Source: SAR324 cluster bacterium | Lineage (GTDB): Bacteria; SAR324; XYD2-FULL-50-16 | Direction of reading: 5' to 3' | Assembly (NCBI GenBank): GCA_028282885.1 | Contig: JANQGX010000095.1 | Location: 1-64,000 of the forward strand | Length of the DNA: 64,000 bases | In this document: positions 45,011-54,209 of the stretch, piece after piece | How the letters are laid out: each line of letters begins with the position of its first letter | Numbering within the stretch: position 1 is the first letter of the stretch | Made by a program: the position numbers and the translations under genes | Notes under the pieces: model-generated | Told to the model about the DNA's origin: nothing | Database searches by the model: none | The model's input: only the letters and a program-made list of their open reading frames with translations

Positions 45011-46201
45011 CTACTTAAAAGCCGATGCCCGGGGCAGCAGGAAGCAGAAAACCAACGCACAAAGTACTACCAAATCAAACCAGAGTAAAGCGCTTCCGGG
45101 TGTTCCACCATACTTGGGATCTGCCAACCAGCCACCAACGAAGGTAGAAATCCCTGCCACACACCAGGCACTTCCCATCAGCAGACCGGAAACCGTGCGG
45201 GTATGTCCGGGCATCATGCGATTGCCATAGGTTAACCCAACCACATTGCAGGTATTTGAGAAAAAGCCCAGAAAAAACAGCAGAAGAGCCAGGGAGACAT
45301 TATCATTGCCATTGAATAGTGCGACTGCTGGCAGCAGGAATGCAAGAATGGTCAATCCACCCATCATTACCTGCCTGGGACCAAACTTATCCGCCAAGTG
45401 GCCCGCAGGGAGCAAACCGGCGCAACCGCCCAAAACCATCAGCATGTGACCGCCTCCGTAAATCATCCATGATGAAGCTTTTTTCGCCTGCAAGACGTCC
45501 GGCAGCAGGAAAACCAGCAACATGTTTACGCCGGCGGCACAGATCATAACGATATAGAGAAACGCTAACGGTTTACGGATATTTCGGGTGGCGCTCCAGA
45601 AGTTGACCCGATCGGTTTTACTCCTTGAAGTGGCAGGGGCCGCCAGAAACAGAATACAGGCAACAACCAGCGCCGCCAGGTACATGATAGCCGGCTTGCC
45701 GCCTGTTTCATTGTAGATTTTGGTGAACAGCAATTGCGAAAAAGCATAACCGAAAAATCCTCCCGAAAGGAAAATTGCCGTGATTTTACCAATATTGGCT
45801 CCGCCAATAGCACCTGCGGTACCCGTCCCGCTGGGATGATATGCGGATGACCCCAAAAAGGTCAGCATAACCAGAAATCCCATCAACCAGTAATTATCGG
45901 TTCCGACATAAGGTACCAGGATAATGCTGCCTGATGCGAGGACACCTACTGCCAGGAGCTGTCTGCTCCATCCCCTGTCTCCCAGGTAACCGAACACAAT
46001 CTGGAGACTGTTACCGATAAAACCGCCGACTGTCGCGATCAGGCCGGCCTTGACAAGGTCCAGTCCTGCCAGGGTTTTATAAATGGGCCAAATCCCGGAG
46101 AAACTATCTACGGTGAAATGGCCCAACCAGAGAAGCAACAGCACGGTAGCTGTTTTGGGCTTTTCTACAAGTGGCTTGTTGAGGATTGTGACGCCAGACA
46201 T
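45011..46201 (-). CDS. MFS exporter, fosmidomycin-resistance (Fsr)-like
   Basis: From the ATG that follows GGAGA at good spacing (46201) it has 396 residues. Another ATG lies two codons upstream. About 12 membrane helices are present. LWLGHFTVDSFSGIWPIY near the start and GYLGDRGWSR between helices 2 and 3 resemble Fsr-type MFS proteins. The substrate is unknown. Divergent from a LysR gene, which probably controls it. Confidence 0.85.
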   Translation of the reverse strand: MSGVTILNKPLVEKPKTATVLLLLWLGHFTVDSFSGIWPIYKTLAGLDLVKAGLIATVGGFIGNSLQIVFGYLGDRGWSRQLLAVGVLASGSIILVPYVGTDNYWLMGFLVMLTFLGSSAYHPSGTGTAGAIGGANIGKITAIFLSGGFFGYAFSQLLFTKIYNETGGKPAIMYLAALVVACILFLAAPATSRSKTDRVNFWSATRNIRKPLAFLYIVMICAAGVNMLLVFLLPDVLQAKKASSWMIYGGGHMLMVLGGCAGLLPAGHLADKFGPRQVMMGGLTILAFLLPAVALFNGNDNVSLALLLFFLGFFSNTCNVVGLTYGNRMMPGHTRTVSGLLMGSAWCVAGISTFVGGWLADPKYGGTPGSALLWFDLVVLCALVFCFLLPRASAFK

Positions 46202-46353
46202 TATCATTCTCCAGAATCAGTAATAGATAGTTATTTTCACTTTTTTAACTGGTAATCAATTCCTTTGTAGTGTACTTTTTTTTAAATCGTAACACTGTTT
46301 CATAATAATGAATAGATAGTAGATATTAACAATTTTGTTTTTTATAGTGAACA
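46202..46353. promoter_or_regulatory. Divergent MFS/LysR control region with 10-bp direct repeat
   Basis: The AT-rich 152-bp gap between the divergent MFS and LysR genes contains AATAGATAGT twice in the same orientation (46222-46231 and 46311-46320), 89 bp apart. LysR proteins typically bind two sites around the divergent promoter and often repress their own gene. These repeats are candidate sites but do not show the classic T-N11-A symmetry clearly. Confidence 0.5.
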
Positions 46354-47256
46354 ATGAGCAAATGGGAAGGATTCGAGGAACTGGTACAGGTAGTGGACTG
46401 TGGCAGCTTTTCCAAGGCTGCTGAAATACTGGGCATATCAAAATCGCATGTCAGTCAGAAGATCGCTAAACTGGAGGATCGGCTGGGAGCCAGACTGTTA
46501 AACAGAACCACACGACGGCTCTCCCTGACCCAGATTGGCGAATCCTACTACAGGAGATGTTCAAAGATTGTGGGTGAACTGGAGGAAGCTGAAGCGGAAG
46601 TCACCCAAGCCCAGCTTGAACCCCGTGGCGTTATTAGAATCGATTGTATTGCAGGAATCATGGGCGAGCGCTACTTCGCCCAAGCCTTTTCCGAGTTTTC
46701 GGTGAGGTATCCTCAGTTGACCCTTGAACTTCGTTATCACAAGCATATGGATCTTCAGGATGAAGACTTTGATCTTGCAGTGGGATTGAAACCCGCCGAT
46801 CCAAATTACCTGATGCAAAGAGTTACCCATGTCCATTTCCATATTTGCGGCAGTCCCGAGTACTTTGCTAGAAACCCTATCCCCCTCAGGCCTGAAGACT
46901 TGCTGGAGCACAATTGCCTGATTGGATCCACCAATCTTTGGGAGTTTAAAAAAGGAAAACGGGAAATCGAAATCACGGTCAACGGAAACTGGCAGTCCAA
47001 TAGTGCAATTTCGCTCAGAGTTGCCGCAATTGAAGGGGTTGGAATCATCAGACAAGCGACTTTCACTGTGGCCCGGGCCTTAAAAAGAGGTCTTTTGGTG
47101 CCGGTTTTGGAAGAGTGGAAAGTCAAGCACTCCGATATCTGGTTGGTCTATCCCCAGAAACGATTTCTCTCCGCCAAAGTCAGATTACTGATCGGATTTC
47201 TAATGGATTATTTCAATCCACTCCCCCCTTGGCACCACGATGAGATAATCGACTGA
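46354..47256 (+). CDS. LysR-family transcriptional regulator
   Basis: The protein is 300 residues. The N-terminal winged helix-turn-helix (about 1-60, SFSKAAEILGISKSHVSQKIAKLEDRLGARLLNRT) is followed by the two-lobe co-inducer domain (ending YPQKRFLSAKVRLLIGFLMDYF). It looks like the CrgA/AaeR branch. It probably regulates the divergent MFS gene, perhaps in response to the exported compound. No clear ribosome binding site is visible before the ATG. Confidence 0.93.
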   Translation: MSKWEGFEELVQVVDCGSFSKAAEILGISKSHVSQKIAKLEDRLGARLLNRTTRRLSLTQIGESYYRRCSKIVGELEEAEAEVTQAQLEPRGVIRIDCIAGIMGERYFAQAFSEFSVRYPQLTLELRYHKHMDLQDEDFDLAVGLKPADPNYLMQRVTHVHFHICGSPEYFARNPIPLRPEDLLEHNCLIGSTNLWEFKKGKREIEITVNGNWQSNSAISLRVAAIEGVGIIRQATFTVARALKRGLLVPVLEEWKVKHSDIWLVYPQKRFLSAKVRLLIGFLMDYFNPLPPWHHDEIID

Positions 47257-47395
47257 CCACCAATCTGACACCTAAAGCTGATGTCATGCCCGACAGCTTT
47301 AGCAGCTCCGGAATGAAGCACGGTTGGTGGCAGGATGAAAACAATATCCACAAGCAGAATATTGTCAATTGGCTGGGGCAGTCCCTGTGTTAAGC

Positions 47396-48133
47396 TCAAT
47401 ACTCCCTGAAGAGCTTTCTCTCACTGGTGATACAGTGGCTGATTCGATATTCGTAAGGCCGGTCCTTGTAAGTGAAGGCCAGCATTTCAATAACGACCAG
47501 GGGTGTGCCGGTCCTGATATTTAACTCCCGGGCAACATCTTTTGCTGCTTTCTCCACGCCTATCAACTCCTGATTATAGATAGTGGGAACTCCGTAGCTC
47601 TCCTCCAAGATAGAATATAACGCAACCTTTTCCATTTTTGTTCTGAACAACGGAGCATCCAGAGCCTTGAACTGGCTTTGCGCCAGATAGGACACTGACA
47701 GGATGCGGGGGCCTTCATCAAAATTCATGAGCCGGCTTACTTTGAACAGATCGCTCTTTGATCGCAGTTTCAGCAGACGATTGATTTCGGGAACCGGTCT
47801 GATGCGCTCAATCCCCAGGAGCGTTATATTCATATTGCTTTCACTGTCGCCAAAATTCGAGAAACAGCGATAATAACGTAATTTATCCCTTCGGACGTAA
47901 GTACCGGTGACAAAAGTTCCTTTCCCCTGGATGCGATAAAGAAAGCCCTCGTTGACCAGATTGGAAATAGCCTTCTTCACCGTACCGATACTCAATTTGT
48001 GCTCTTCAGCAAAAATCCTTTCCGGCGGAATCATGTCGCCCGGTTTCCAGTGACCCTGCTCTATCTTCTCCTTAATTGCCGATTGCAGTTTGAAGTAAAC
48101 AGGTGTCGGATTCTCGCTCCTTCTGTTGAGCAT
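47396..48133 (-). CDS. GntR-family regulator, HutC/UTRA subfamily
   Basis: I chose the ATG at 48133 because AGGGAG lies upstream at good spacing. Codons further upstream are poorer. The protein has 245 residues. The winged helix (about 12-75, PPERIFAEEHKLSIGTVKKA, GKGTFVTG) precedes a UTRA ligand domain (about 90-240) that binds small organic acids or sugars in relatives. It is divergent from the flavoprotein/TTT cluster and a palindrome fitting a GntR operator lies in the shared promoter region, so I infer that it controls this cluster. Confidence 0.92.
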   Translation of the reverse strand: MLNRRSENPTPVYFKLQSAIKEKIEQGHWKPGDMIPPERIFAEEHKLSIGTVKKAISNLVNEGFLYRIQGKGTFVTGTYVRRDKLRYYRCFSNFGDSESNMNITLLGIERIRPVPEINRLLKLRSKSDLFKVSRLMNFDEGPRILSVSYLAQSQFKALDAPLFRTKMEKVALYSILEESYGVPTIYNQELIGVEKAAKDVARELNIRTGTPLVVIEMLAFTYKDRPYEYRISHCITSERKLFREY

Positions 48134-48800
48134 GTTTTTCTCCCTCATCACGGTTAACAATTAATTTAAGGTATTCCCTGCTCTGACCTACCCCATACTA
48201 ATCCGGGCTGCTGGTTGTCAAACTCTAACCCTGTCAAATCGATGCTGCTTCCGTGATATCCGGTCAACACATCTTTGCTGGAATTGGATGAGGGAAGAAG
48301 ACTCCAACCCGGGAGATCGGATTTATCTCGTCTGTTATGACAAAATATATGAAATTTGGTTTGGATTAATATGCCTTTTATCACAGACCTTTAAGCTTGT
48401 TTTTCCCTCCTCGCCAAAAATTTTTGCTTGACACAATCCACAGCTTAACATAAAAGATCTCATTATACAAACATATAAACGTATATATGTTTAATCAAAA
48501 AAGCCCAATAAAACAGAAAGCTAATCAATCAGAATTTGTCAATTCGAGAAATACAACCATCGGTTTCGTGAGAATTGCCGTAAACATTGACTGTTCTGAT
48601 GAGTTAGCAGACGGCGCTTCGGGATTGCGGCAGGAAACAATATTTTGCGCAGCAACATATGATATTTGTTGACTGTGAATCGAGGTTTTATTGAGCTTGT
48701 TGACGGGTTCTTGATTCTTCCGGGACTATCTCTTCTCGAATAGAATGTCCGGAAAGTTACTGGCGATGAGTCGCTATTGATCTGAATAAGGAATGTAAAT
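48134..48800. other. Divergent control region between GntR and flavoprotein genes
   Basis: About 670 bp. It contains a promoter-like TTGACA and a palindromic operator (see 48428-48492). From about 48500 to 48788 no feature was recognised, although this would be a leader of about 300 nt before the flavoprotein gene. A ribosome binding site AGGAA lies just before 48801. Confidence 0.4.
48428..48492 (+). promoter_or_regulatory. Promoter-like element with GntR-type palindromic operator
   Basis: TTGACA (48428-48433) lies 17 bp before TAAAAG (48451-48456), a weak -10 match. Downstream lies a perfect palindrome with 9-bp arms: AAACATATA (48469-48477) and TATATGTTT (48484-48492), spacer 6 bp. AT-rich palindromes of this size are usual for HutC-type GntR regulators, and the GntR gene is divergent next door. 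Binding there would block initiation or elongation. Confidence 0.55.
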
Positions 48801-50465
48801 ATGAACACGGAGCACTCTTTTATCGATGCGGATGTACTGATTATTGGGGGTGGCAGTGCCGGGGCAATGGCAGCTATCCGGGCCAAGGAGGTCAATCCGG
48901 ATCAGAAGGTCGTTGTTTTTGAAAAAGGAGAGATGAAGTATTCCGGCTGTATAGCCCGGGGAATGGATGCCATGAATATTGTGGCGATTCCCGATATTGC
49001 TACGGCAGAGCTGTATGTTGAATCGAACAGTATCGCCTGTGATGGTATAATGGACGAGCCTGTGAATTACCGGATGGCTGAGCGCAGTTACGATGTAATG
49101 AAAAAACTTGAGTCCTGGGATGTCTGTTTTCCCAAGGATGATAAGGGTGAATATGAAGTACTGAAAATCCATCCCAAAGGCCGCTTCTGCGTCACCATGA
49201 AAGAGCCGGAACTTAAAGCTATTCTGGCCAACAAAGCCCTGGATCTGGGTGTTCAGGTAATGAACAGAACAATGGCAGTTCGACTCCTCAAAGATGGTGA
49301 AAGGATTTCCGGGGCCATAGGCATGAATGTCAGAACCGGTGAGTTGCTGGTTTGCCGGGCCAGGAGTGTGATTCTCTCCTCAGGAGGCACGGCTCGGTTT
49401 GGACTTCCGGATAACGGTCATCTTTATGGTGTTTATGATTTTCCGGGGAATACGGGTGATGGTTATTGTCTTGCTTATCGGGCAGGTGCCGAATTGAGTG
49501 GTTTTGAGTACACCCTGGTTTATTATATTACCAAGGATATCAACGCCCCCCTGCTTTACATAACCTTGACCAGGGGAGCAAAACTTCTCAATGCTTTTGA
49601 TGAGAGGAGAGACCAGGATCATCCCAATCCGGCCAAGATGTGGTTGGAACATATGGATGGCAAAGGACCTATCCGAATACGCATGGATCATCTTTCGGAG
49701 GAGAAGATCAGCGAAATTGAAGATATCCTGTTTACGACCGAGCGACCTGCTTGTGAGCGTTTTCATGCAGGAAGGGACAATGATTTTCGCACCGGTGAAA
49801 TTGAGATGTGGCCCACCGAAGTCTACCTTTGTGGCGGGCATGGATTGACCGGTGTACGGGTTAATGAAAATGCAGAAACCAATATCCCCGGTCTGTATGC
49901 AGCGGGAGATACATCCCTGGTAGCACGGGGACATCTTTCCGGAGCATTAGTGATCGGTGAGGTGGCGGCTGAATATGCCAGCGATTTTGCTGCCTCAAAC
50001 GGTGACGTTAAGATCGATGAGAAGCAGGTGGATGCCTTTAAGAAAGAGTTGGAAACACGATTTGACCAGAAAAATAATCCCATAGCTATCGAGGAGTTCG
50101 AGTTCAAGGTCAGGCGTATGATCAGTGACTATCTCAAACCGCCAAAGAATGAGTATAAGCTGGATCGGGCCCTGTGGTGGATGGATCGCTTTCGCAAGGA
50201 GTTGGGAACCATGGCCCGCGTAGGCAACGTTCATGACCTGTTTAAATGCTTTGAAGTTGAAAACATCATCCAGAGTGCAACTATGTGTGCCATTGCCTCA
50301 AAAGAGAGAAAAGAGAGCCGCTGGATTCCCTGGCATTATCGTACGGACTATCCGGAGAAGAATGATGCGGAATGGAAGAAGCATATTGTTTTAACCTGCG
50401 GAAGTGTACCGGAAGATGTGAGAGTAACCCACAAGCCGGTGATCAAGATGGAAAGGAGGGCATGA
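48801..50465 (+). CDS. FAD-dependent oxidoreductase, AprA/FrdA-like flavoprotein
   Basis: The protein is 554 residues. The N-terminal FAD site is DVLIIGGGSAGAMAA (11-25). The following FEKGEMKYSGCIARGMDAMN resembles the adenylylsulfate reductase alpha subunit and the fumarate reductase/aspartate oxidase group. The second dinucleotide stretch (NIPGLYAAGDTSLVARGHLSGA) is complete. The C-terminus resembles AprA-type helical domains. No AprB lies nearby. Instead an iron-sulphur flavoprotein gene overlaps the stop codon, so electrons probably pass between the two. In a cluster with a carboxylate transporter and a PrpD-like enzyme, oxidation of a carboxylate C-C bond is more likely than sulphur chemistry (inference). 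Confidence 0.82.
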   Translation: MNTEHSFIDADVLIIGGGSAGAMAAIRAKEVNPDQKVVVFEKGEMKYSGCIARGMDAMNIVAIPDIATAELYVESNSIACDGIMDEPVNYRMAERSYDVMKKLESWDVCFPKDDKGEYEVLKIHPKGRFCVTMKEPELKAILANKALDLGVQVMNRTMAVRLLKDGERISGAIGMNVRTGELLVCRARSVILSSGGTARFGLPDNGHLYGVYDFPGNTGDGYCLAYRAGAELSGFEYTLVYYITKDINAPLLYITLTRGAKLLNAFDERRDQDHPNPAKMWLEHMDGKGPIRIRMDHLSEEKISEIEDILFTTERPACERFHAGRDNDFRTGEIEMWPTEVYLCGGHGLTGVRVNENAETNIPGLYAAGDTSLVARGHLSGALVIGEVAAEYASDFAASNGDVKIDEKQVDAFKKELETRFDQKNNPIAIEEFEFKVRRMISDYLKPPKNEYKLDRALWWMDRFRKELGTMARVGNVHDLFKCFEVENIIQSATMCAIASKERKESRWIPWHYRTDYPEKNDAEWKKHIVLTCGSVPEDVRVTHKPVIKMERRA

Positions 50466-52084
50466 TTATGGGTGCAAGCAATATGTTGGAATGTCTGTCC
50501 GATAATATCGTAGTGGACAGTGATAAATGTATTTTTTGTGGCAACTGCGCGGACAAGTGCATTCTGGATAATATCCGCTTGCAGTTGGCATCCTGCAGGC
50601 AAGCTTGCCCCCTGGAGTTGAACTGCCAGGGGTATGTGCAACTAATTGCCAGGGGTGAGGAGGTTAAGGCCATGGAAGTCGTCCGGGAGCGGTTACCCTT
50701 TCCGGGGATTCTTGGCAGGATCTGTTCACAACCCTGTGAGGATGGTTGCGGACATCGCGATACGGATGGAGAGGCGATCTCTATCAGGGCTTTGAAGCGC
50801 TACCTTGATGATCAATTCCGGGACCAGGAACCGGTGCTGCCGAAAACGAAAAAACAAACCGGAAAGAAAGTGGCAGTCATAGGAGCGGGTCCGGCGGGAC
50901 TAATTGCTTCCTATGATCTGGCAGTCCAGGGACATGAGGTCACCATTTATGAGAAAGAATCGGCACCTGGTGGGATGTTGAGGTGGTCTATTCCGATTTT
51001 CAGGCTGCCACAGGAGGTTGTGGAAAGAGAGTTGAAGATTCTTGAACGACTGGGCGTAAACATCAAATGCGGAATCGCTATTGGTCAGGATCTGACGCTG
51101 TCTCAACTTCAAGACGACTATGATGCAATTCTGATCTCAACAGGTCTGCCCGGCCATTCCCGCTTGAACATCAAAGGGGGGGATCAGTCTGATGTGTTTC
51201 ATGGTCTGCCATTTTTGAAATCTGTCAGGGATAATGCAGCTCCGAAGGTGGGGAAGCGGGTTCTGGTAATTGGAGGTGGCAATGTGGCGATTGATGTTGC
51301 ACAGACTGCGTACCGTCTCGGGGCAGATAAGGTTCAACTCGTCTGTCTTGAATCACAAGAGGAAATGCCCGCATTTAACCGGGCAATTCTGGAAGCCTTG
51401 TCCGAGGAAGTAGAACTGAAATGCTCCTGGGGTAATCCCCTTTTGGAATTTGAAGAAGATGACCTTAAAGGGATTCAATTCCAATCCTGTGTATCGGTAT
51501 TTGATAAGGAGGGAAGCTTCAATCCGCGGTTTGATGCATCAAAAACCTGTTATCTGGAGGCAGATACCGTAATTATCGCGATTGGTCAGGAGGCGGATAT
51601 GTCACTATGGAAAGACGCCGAAATCGATGGTGATGTCCTAACCGGGATCAATCCGTTAACTCTTCAGACAACCGTCGATAAGATATTTGCAGCGGGAGAT
51701 ATCGTCAGTGGCCCTTCATCGGTTGTTTCAGCGATGGCTGCAGGAAAAGATGCCGCAGAATCCATTAACCGATTTCTTTCCGGAGTACCGCTGGCATACG
51801 GCCGTGCTTTTCCGGGTCCTGTTGAGACCAGCTTTACGGTAGATCGTAGCAAGGGCAGCAGCGAGAAAAGGATGAGTCTTCCCCGTTATCAGTATCAGGG
51901 GCAAGGCGATTTTAAAGAGATTGAGGCGGGTATCACCCGGGAAGCGGCAAGAAAGGAGGCGAAAAGGTGCCACTCCTGCGGTTTGCCGTTCGGGCGATAT
52001 CGAACTTGTTGGTTCTGTCTACCATGCGAGGTGGAGTGTCCGACCGGGGCACTTTGGGTTGATATCCCTTACCTGTTGCGGTAG
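50462..52084 (+). CDS. GltD-like NAD(P)H oxidoreductase with ferredoxin domains
   Basis: The ATG at 50462 overlaps the previous stop (ATGA) and follows AAGGAGG. The protein has 540 residues. The N-terminus has a 4Fe-4S motif (Cys23, 26, 29, 33). Then comes the Fer4_20-type domain of GltD/dihydropyrimidine dehydrogenase (Cys45, 49, 55, 88, 92, 96) and two Rossmann folds (FAD: VIGAGPAGLIAS from 140, NAD(P): VIGGGNVAID). A C-terminal cluster CWFCLPCEVECPTGA could hold another 4Fe-4S centre. It probably links NAD(P)H to the AprA-like flavoprotein. The order of domains fits known family members with added ferredoxin ends. Confidence 0.87.
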   Translation: MIMGASNMLECLSDNIVVDSDKCIFCGNCADKCILDNIRLQLASCRQACPLELNCQGYVQLIARGEEVKAMEVVRERLPFPGILGRICSQPCEDGCGHRDTDGEAISIRALKRYLDDQFRDQEPVLPKTKKQTGKKVAVIGAGPAGLIASYDLAVQGHEVTIYEKESAPGGMLRWSIPIFRLPQEVVERELKILERLGVNIKCGIAIGQDLTLSQLQDDYDAILISTGLPGHSRLNIKGGDQSDVFHGLPFLKSVRDNAAPKVGKRVLVIGGGNVAIDVAQTAYRLGADKVQLVCLESQEEMPAFNRAILEALSEEVELKCSWGNPLLEFEEDDLKGIQFQSCVSVFDKEGSFNPRFDASKTCYLEADTVIIAIGQEADMSLWKDAEIDGDVLTGINPLTLQTTVDKIFAAGDIVSGPSSVVSAMAAGKDAAESINRFLSGVPLAYGRAFPGPVETSFTVDRSKGSSEKRMSLPRYQYQGQGDFKEIEAGITREAARKEAKRCHSCGLPFGRYRTCWFCLPCEVECPTGALWVDIPYLLR

Positions 52085-52597
52085 TCGGAATGCGGGCTGT
52101 TTGATGGGATCGGAACAGGCAGATCGACCTGGTTAGGATATCCATTTGCGGGAAGAGGCAGCCCTGGAACGGATACATTTCGTTCCGTTATCAGAAGCTT
52201 TGGGGCTTCTGCCCGGCATCGGTCGGGATGTGGCGAAGGGCAAATTTATCGGGACTTTGGTTACTGTTTTTTAATTCCAATCTCTTGCTATATCGTTCTC
52301 TCAGTCAAGGTGAAACGCGGTCCGGGGGCAGTTGGAAATCCCTGTTCTGTTGGAAGTGGGGATTCTGAATTCCGGATTGCCGGAAGAGAGGTTTGTTAAA
52401 TGGAACCGTGGCCCAATAAAGTTATAGGGTCCCTTCATGGCCGCAGGAAAATACACCGGGATCTGTTGTAAATCATTGCAATCTGAAAGGGGAGTTCCAT
52501 TTTTGCTCGTTTTGCGGTGATAAAACAACAGGGCCTGTTCTATTATGATGACGAGTTTAGGGAAGCAACTTAACAGAAGATTAAGGAGGACAATATC
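52085..52597. other. Intergenic stretch with two hairpins before tctC
   Basis: About 510 bp without a gene. Two short stem-loops are present: GGAACG / CGTTCC (52166-52186) and CAGAAGC / GCTTCTG (52192-52211). Neither is followed by a U-tract. The gap suggests that the transporter genes may have their own promoter. Confidence 0.45.
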
Positions 52598-53563
52598 ATG
52601 AAGAAAGCTCTGGTGGCATTAACAGCCCTGTTTTTGATAGGTGGTTTCTGGGTGAACTCAGTAATGGGGGTTGACTACCCTACAAAACCGATTACGATAA
52701 TCGTTCCCTGGGGAGCCGGGGGAATGTCCAACGTCAGTACCCGAATGCTGGGTGAAAAAATGAAGGCTATTCTGGGGCAGCCGATTGTTTACATCAACAA
52801 ACCGGGAGCCAGTGGTGTAATCGGTCTGAATGCGGTTAAAAAGGCCAAGCCGGACGGGTATACTATCGCCTCGGGTGCCCTGACCCTGGGATTTACCTCT
52901 CCTTTCTTTTTTGATACGGATCGTTTCGAGGTGGATGATTTTGTATACATCGGTAGTTACATGCCTCAGGAACGGGTTTTATTCACAACCAACGATAAAC
53001 CATACAAAACATGGGAAGAGTTTATCGCTTATAGCAAGGCTCACCCCGGCAAAGTGTCTGTGGGCTCTGGTGGTGCGCAGTGGGCGTTGGAGGTAATGAA
53101 GAGTATCGCCAGGAAAGAGAATATCAAGTGGAAATATGTCATGTTCAAAAGTGGCGGTGCGGCTTCATCAGCAATCCTGGGCGGTCATGTCGACGCCTGT
53201 GAAACCGGAACGGGAACCCCCGCCTACCAGTCAGCAAGGCAGGGAAAGCTCCGAGTTTTGGTGGATCTCGGAACCGAGAAGGTTCCCTTTTTTCCTGGTG
53301 TGAGGAACATGAAAGACCTGGGATATCCGTTTTCGACCATGCTGGAATACGGCATGGCTATGCCCGCAGGCGTTCCCGAAGAGATCAGGCAAAAGCTTGA
53401 AAACGCCCTTAAAACAGTCATGCAGGATAAAGAGCTGATGAACAAAATGGGTGAGACCGGATTTACACCCAGGTTTGTTTCCGGCTCAGGCTACCGGGAG
53501 ATCGTTATTGGCGCAATCAATGACACACCAGCCCTGCAGGATTATGTAAAAGATATTAAATAG
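52598..53563 (+). CDS. tctC: Tripartite tricarboxylate transporter binding protein (TctC family)
   Basis: The protein is 321 residues with a signal peptide (about 1-24, ending SVMG). The mature protein starts DYPTKPITIIVPWGAGG, the hallmark of TctC/Bug proteins, and has NKPGASGVIGLNA and the GTPAYQSARQGKLR segment. It captures a carboxylate in the periplasm and delivers it to TctAB. The ligand could be citrate, tartrate, propane-tricarboxylate or an aromatic acid. The ribosome binding site AAGGAGG is good. An RNA structure follows the gene. Confidence 0.92.
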   Translation: MKKALVALTALFLIGGFWVNSVMGVDYPTKPITIIVPWGAGGMSNVSTRMLGEKMKAILGQPIVYINKPGASGVIGLNAVKKAKPDGYTIASGALTLGFTSPFFFDTDRFEVDDFVYIGSYMPQERVLFTTNDKPYKTWEEFIAYSKAHPGKVSVGSGGAQWALEVMKSIARKENIKWKYVMFKSGGAASSAILGGHVDACETGTGTPAYQSARQGKLRVLVDLGTEKVPFFPGVRNMKDLGYPFSTMLEYGMAMPAGVPEEIRQKLENALKTVMQDKELMNKMGETGFTPRFVSGSGYREIVIGAINDTPALQDYVKDIK

Positions 53564-53589
53564 GTTAAGTCCGGAAAATGACCACAAAT

Positions 53590-53661
53590 CCTCCTTCCCT
53601 GGGTGCGGAAATGAGGGAATGGATATGAAAAAGTTCCCTTGTTTCTCCAGGGTGCCGGAGG
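53590..53661 (+). promoter_or_regulatory. Nested RNA stem structure between tctC and tctB
   Basis: Three nested pairs can form: CCTCC (53590) with GGAGG (53657), CCCTGG (53597) with CCAGGG (53647), and AGGGAA (53614) with TTCCCT (53634). A further pair TAAACC (53668) / GGTTTA (53697) follows. There is no U-tract. As after the ABC binding-protein gene, such a structure may stabilise tctC mRNA relative to the membrane genes. Confidence 0.5.
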
Positions 53662-53747
53662 GGGGTATAAACCTGGTTTTAATGAGTTAGTGCCCGGGTT
53701 TACACCCTTGGTTTAAAGGCTATTGGAATTTCCAAAGGAGAAAGCGG

Positions 53748-54194
53748 GTGAATGATGAACTGAAGCTGGGATCGGCAATCCTGGCCTGCTGTTGCTTTAT
53801 GTGGTTTTATGCCATTCCGAATCACATAAAGGGACCCCAGGCGGCCTTGTATCCCAAAAGTCTGATCATCGCCATGGCGATGATCAGTTTGATGATATTG
53901 ATCAAAGGGATCAGGAGCAGAAAAAATGGTGGTCAAGAGGAGAAATGGACCCTGCTCAACGAAGCATCTGTCAAAGCTTTGCTGGTAGTGCCTATTATGG
54001 CGGTTTATATCTTCCTGATCGATATCGTTGGTTTTTATACGATTACTTTTGTTTTCATTATCCTCTTTATGCTCTGTTTCGGGGCTCGCAGGCCGTTATC
54101 CATCTGTCTCTATTCGGCTCTTCTACCGGCGATTATCTATCTGGTCATCGGAAAGTTGCTTTCATTCCCTTTTCCGGCCGGGATCCTTTTTTAA
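53748..54194 (+). CDS. tctB: Tripartite tricarboxylate transporter small membrane subunit (TctB family)
   Basis: The protein is 148 residues and starts at GTG 7 nt after AAAGGAG. It has four hydrophobic segments, as expected of TctB. The sequence is poorly conserved in general, but position between tctC and tctA and topology support the call. The tctA gene starts 15 bp later. Confidence 0.86.
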   Translation: MNDELKLGSAILACCCFMWFYAIPNHIKGPQAALYPKSLIIAMAMISLMILIKGIRSRKNGGQEEKWTLLNEASVKALLVVPIMAVYIFLIDIVGFYTITFVFIILFMLCFGARRPLSICLYSALLPAIIYLVIGKLLSFPFPAGILF

Positions 54195-54209
54195 TCGGGA
54201 GTTTTTGTT

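Noticed and set aside
48801..52084. Possible sulphur-oxidation or sulphate-reduction locus because of the AprA-like flavoprotein
   Set aside because: No AprB, Sat or QmoABC genes lie nearby. The neighbours are carboxylate transport and a PrpD-type enzyme, and the orphan DsrP-like gene is 17 kb away.
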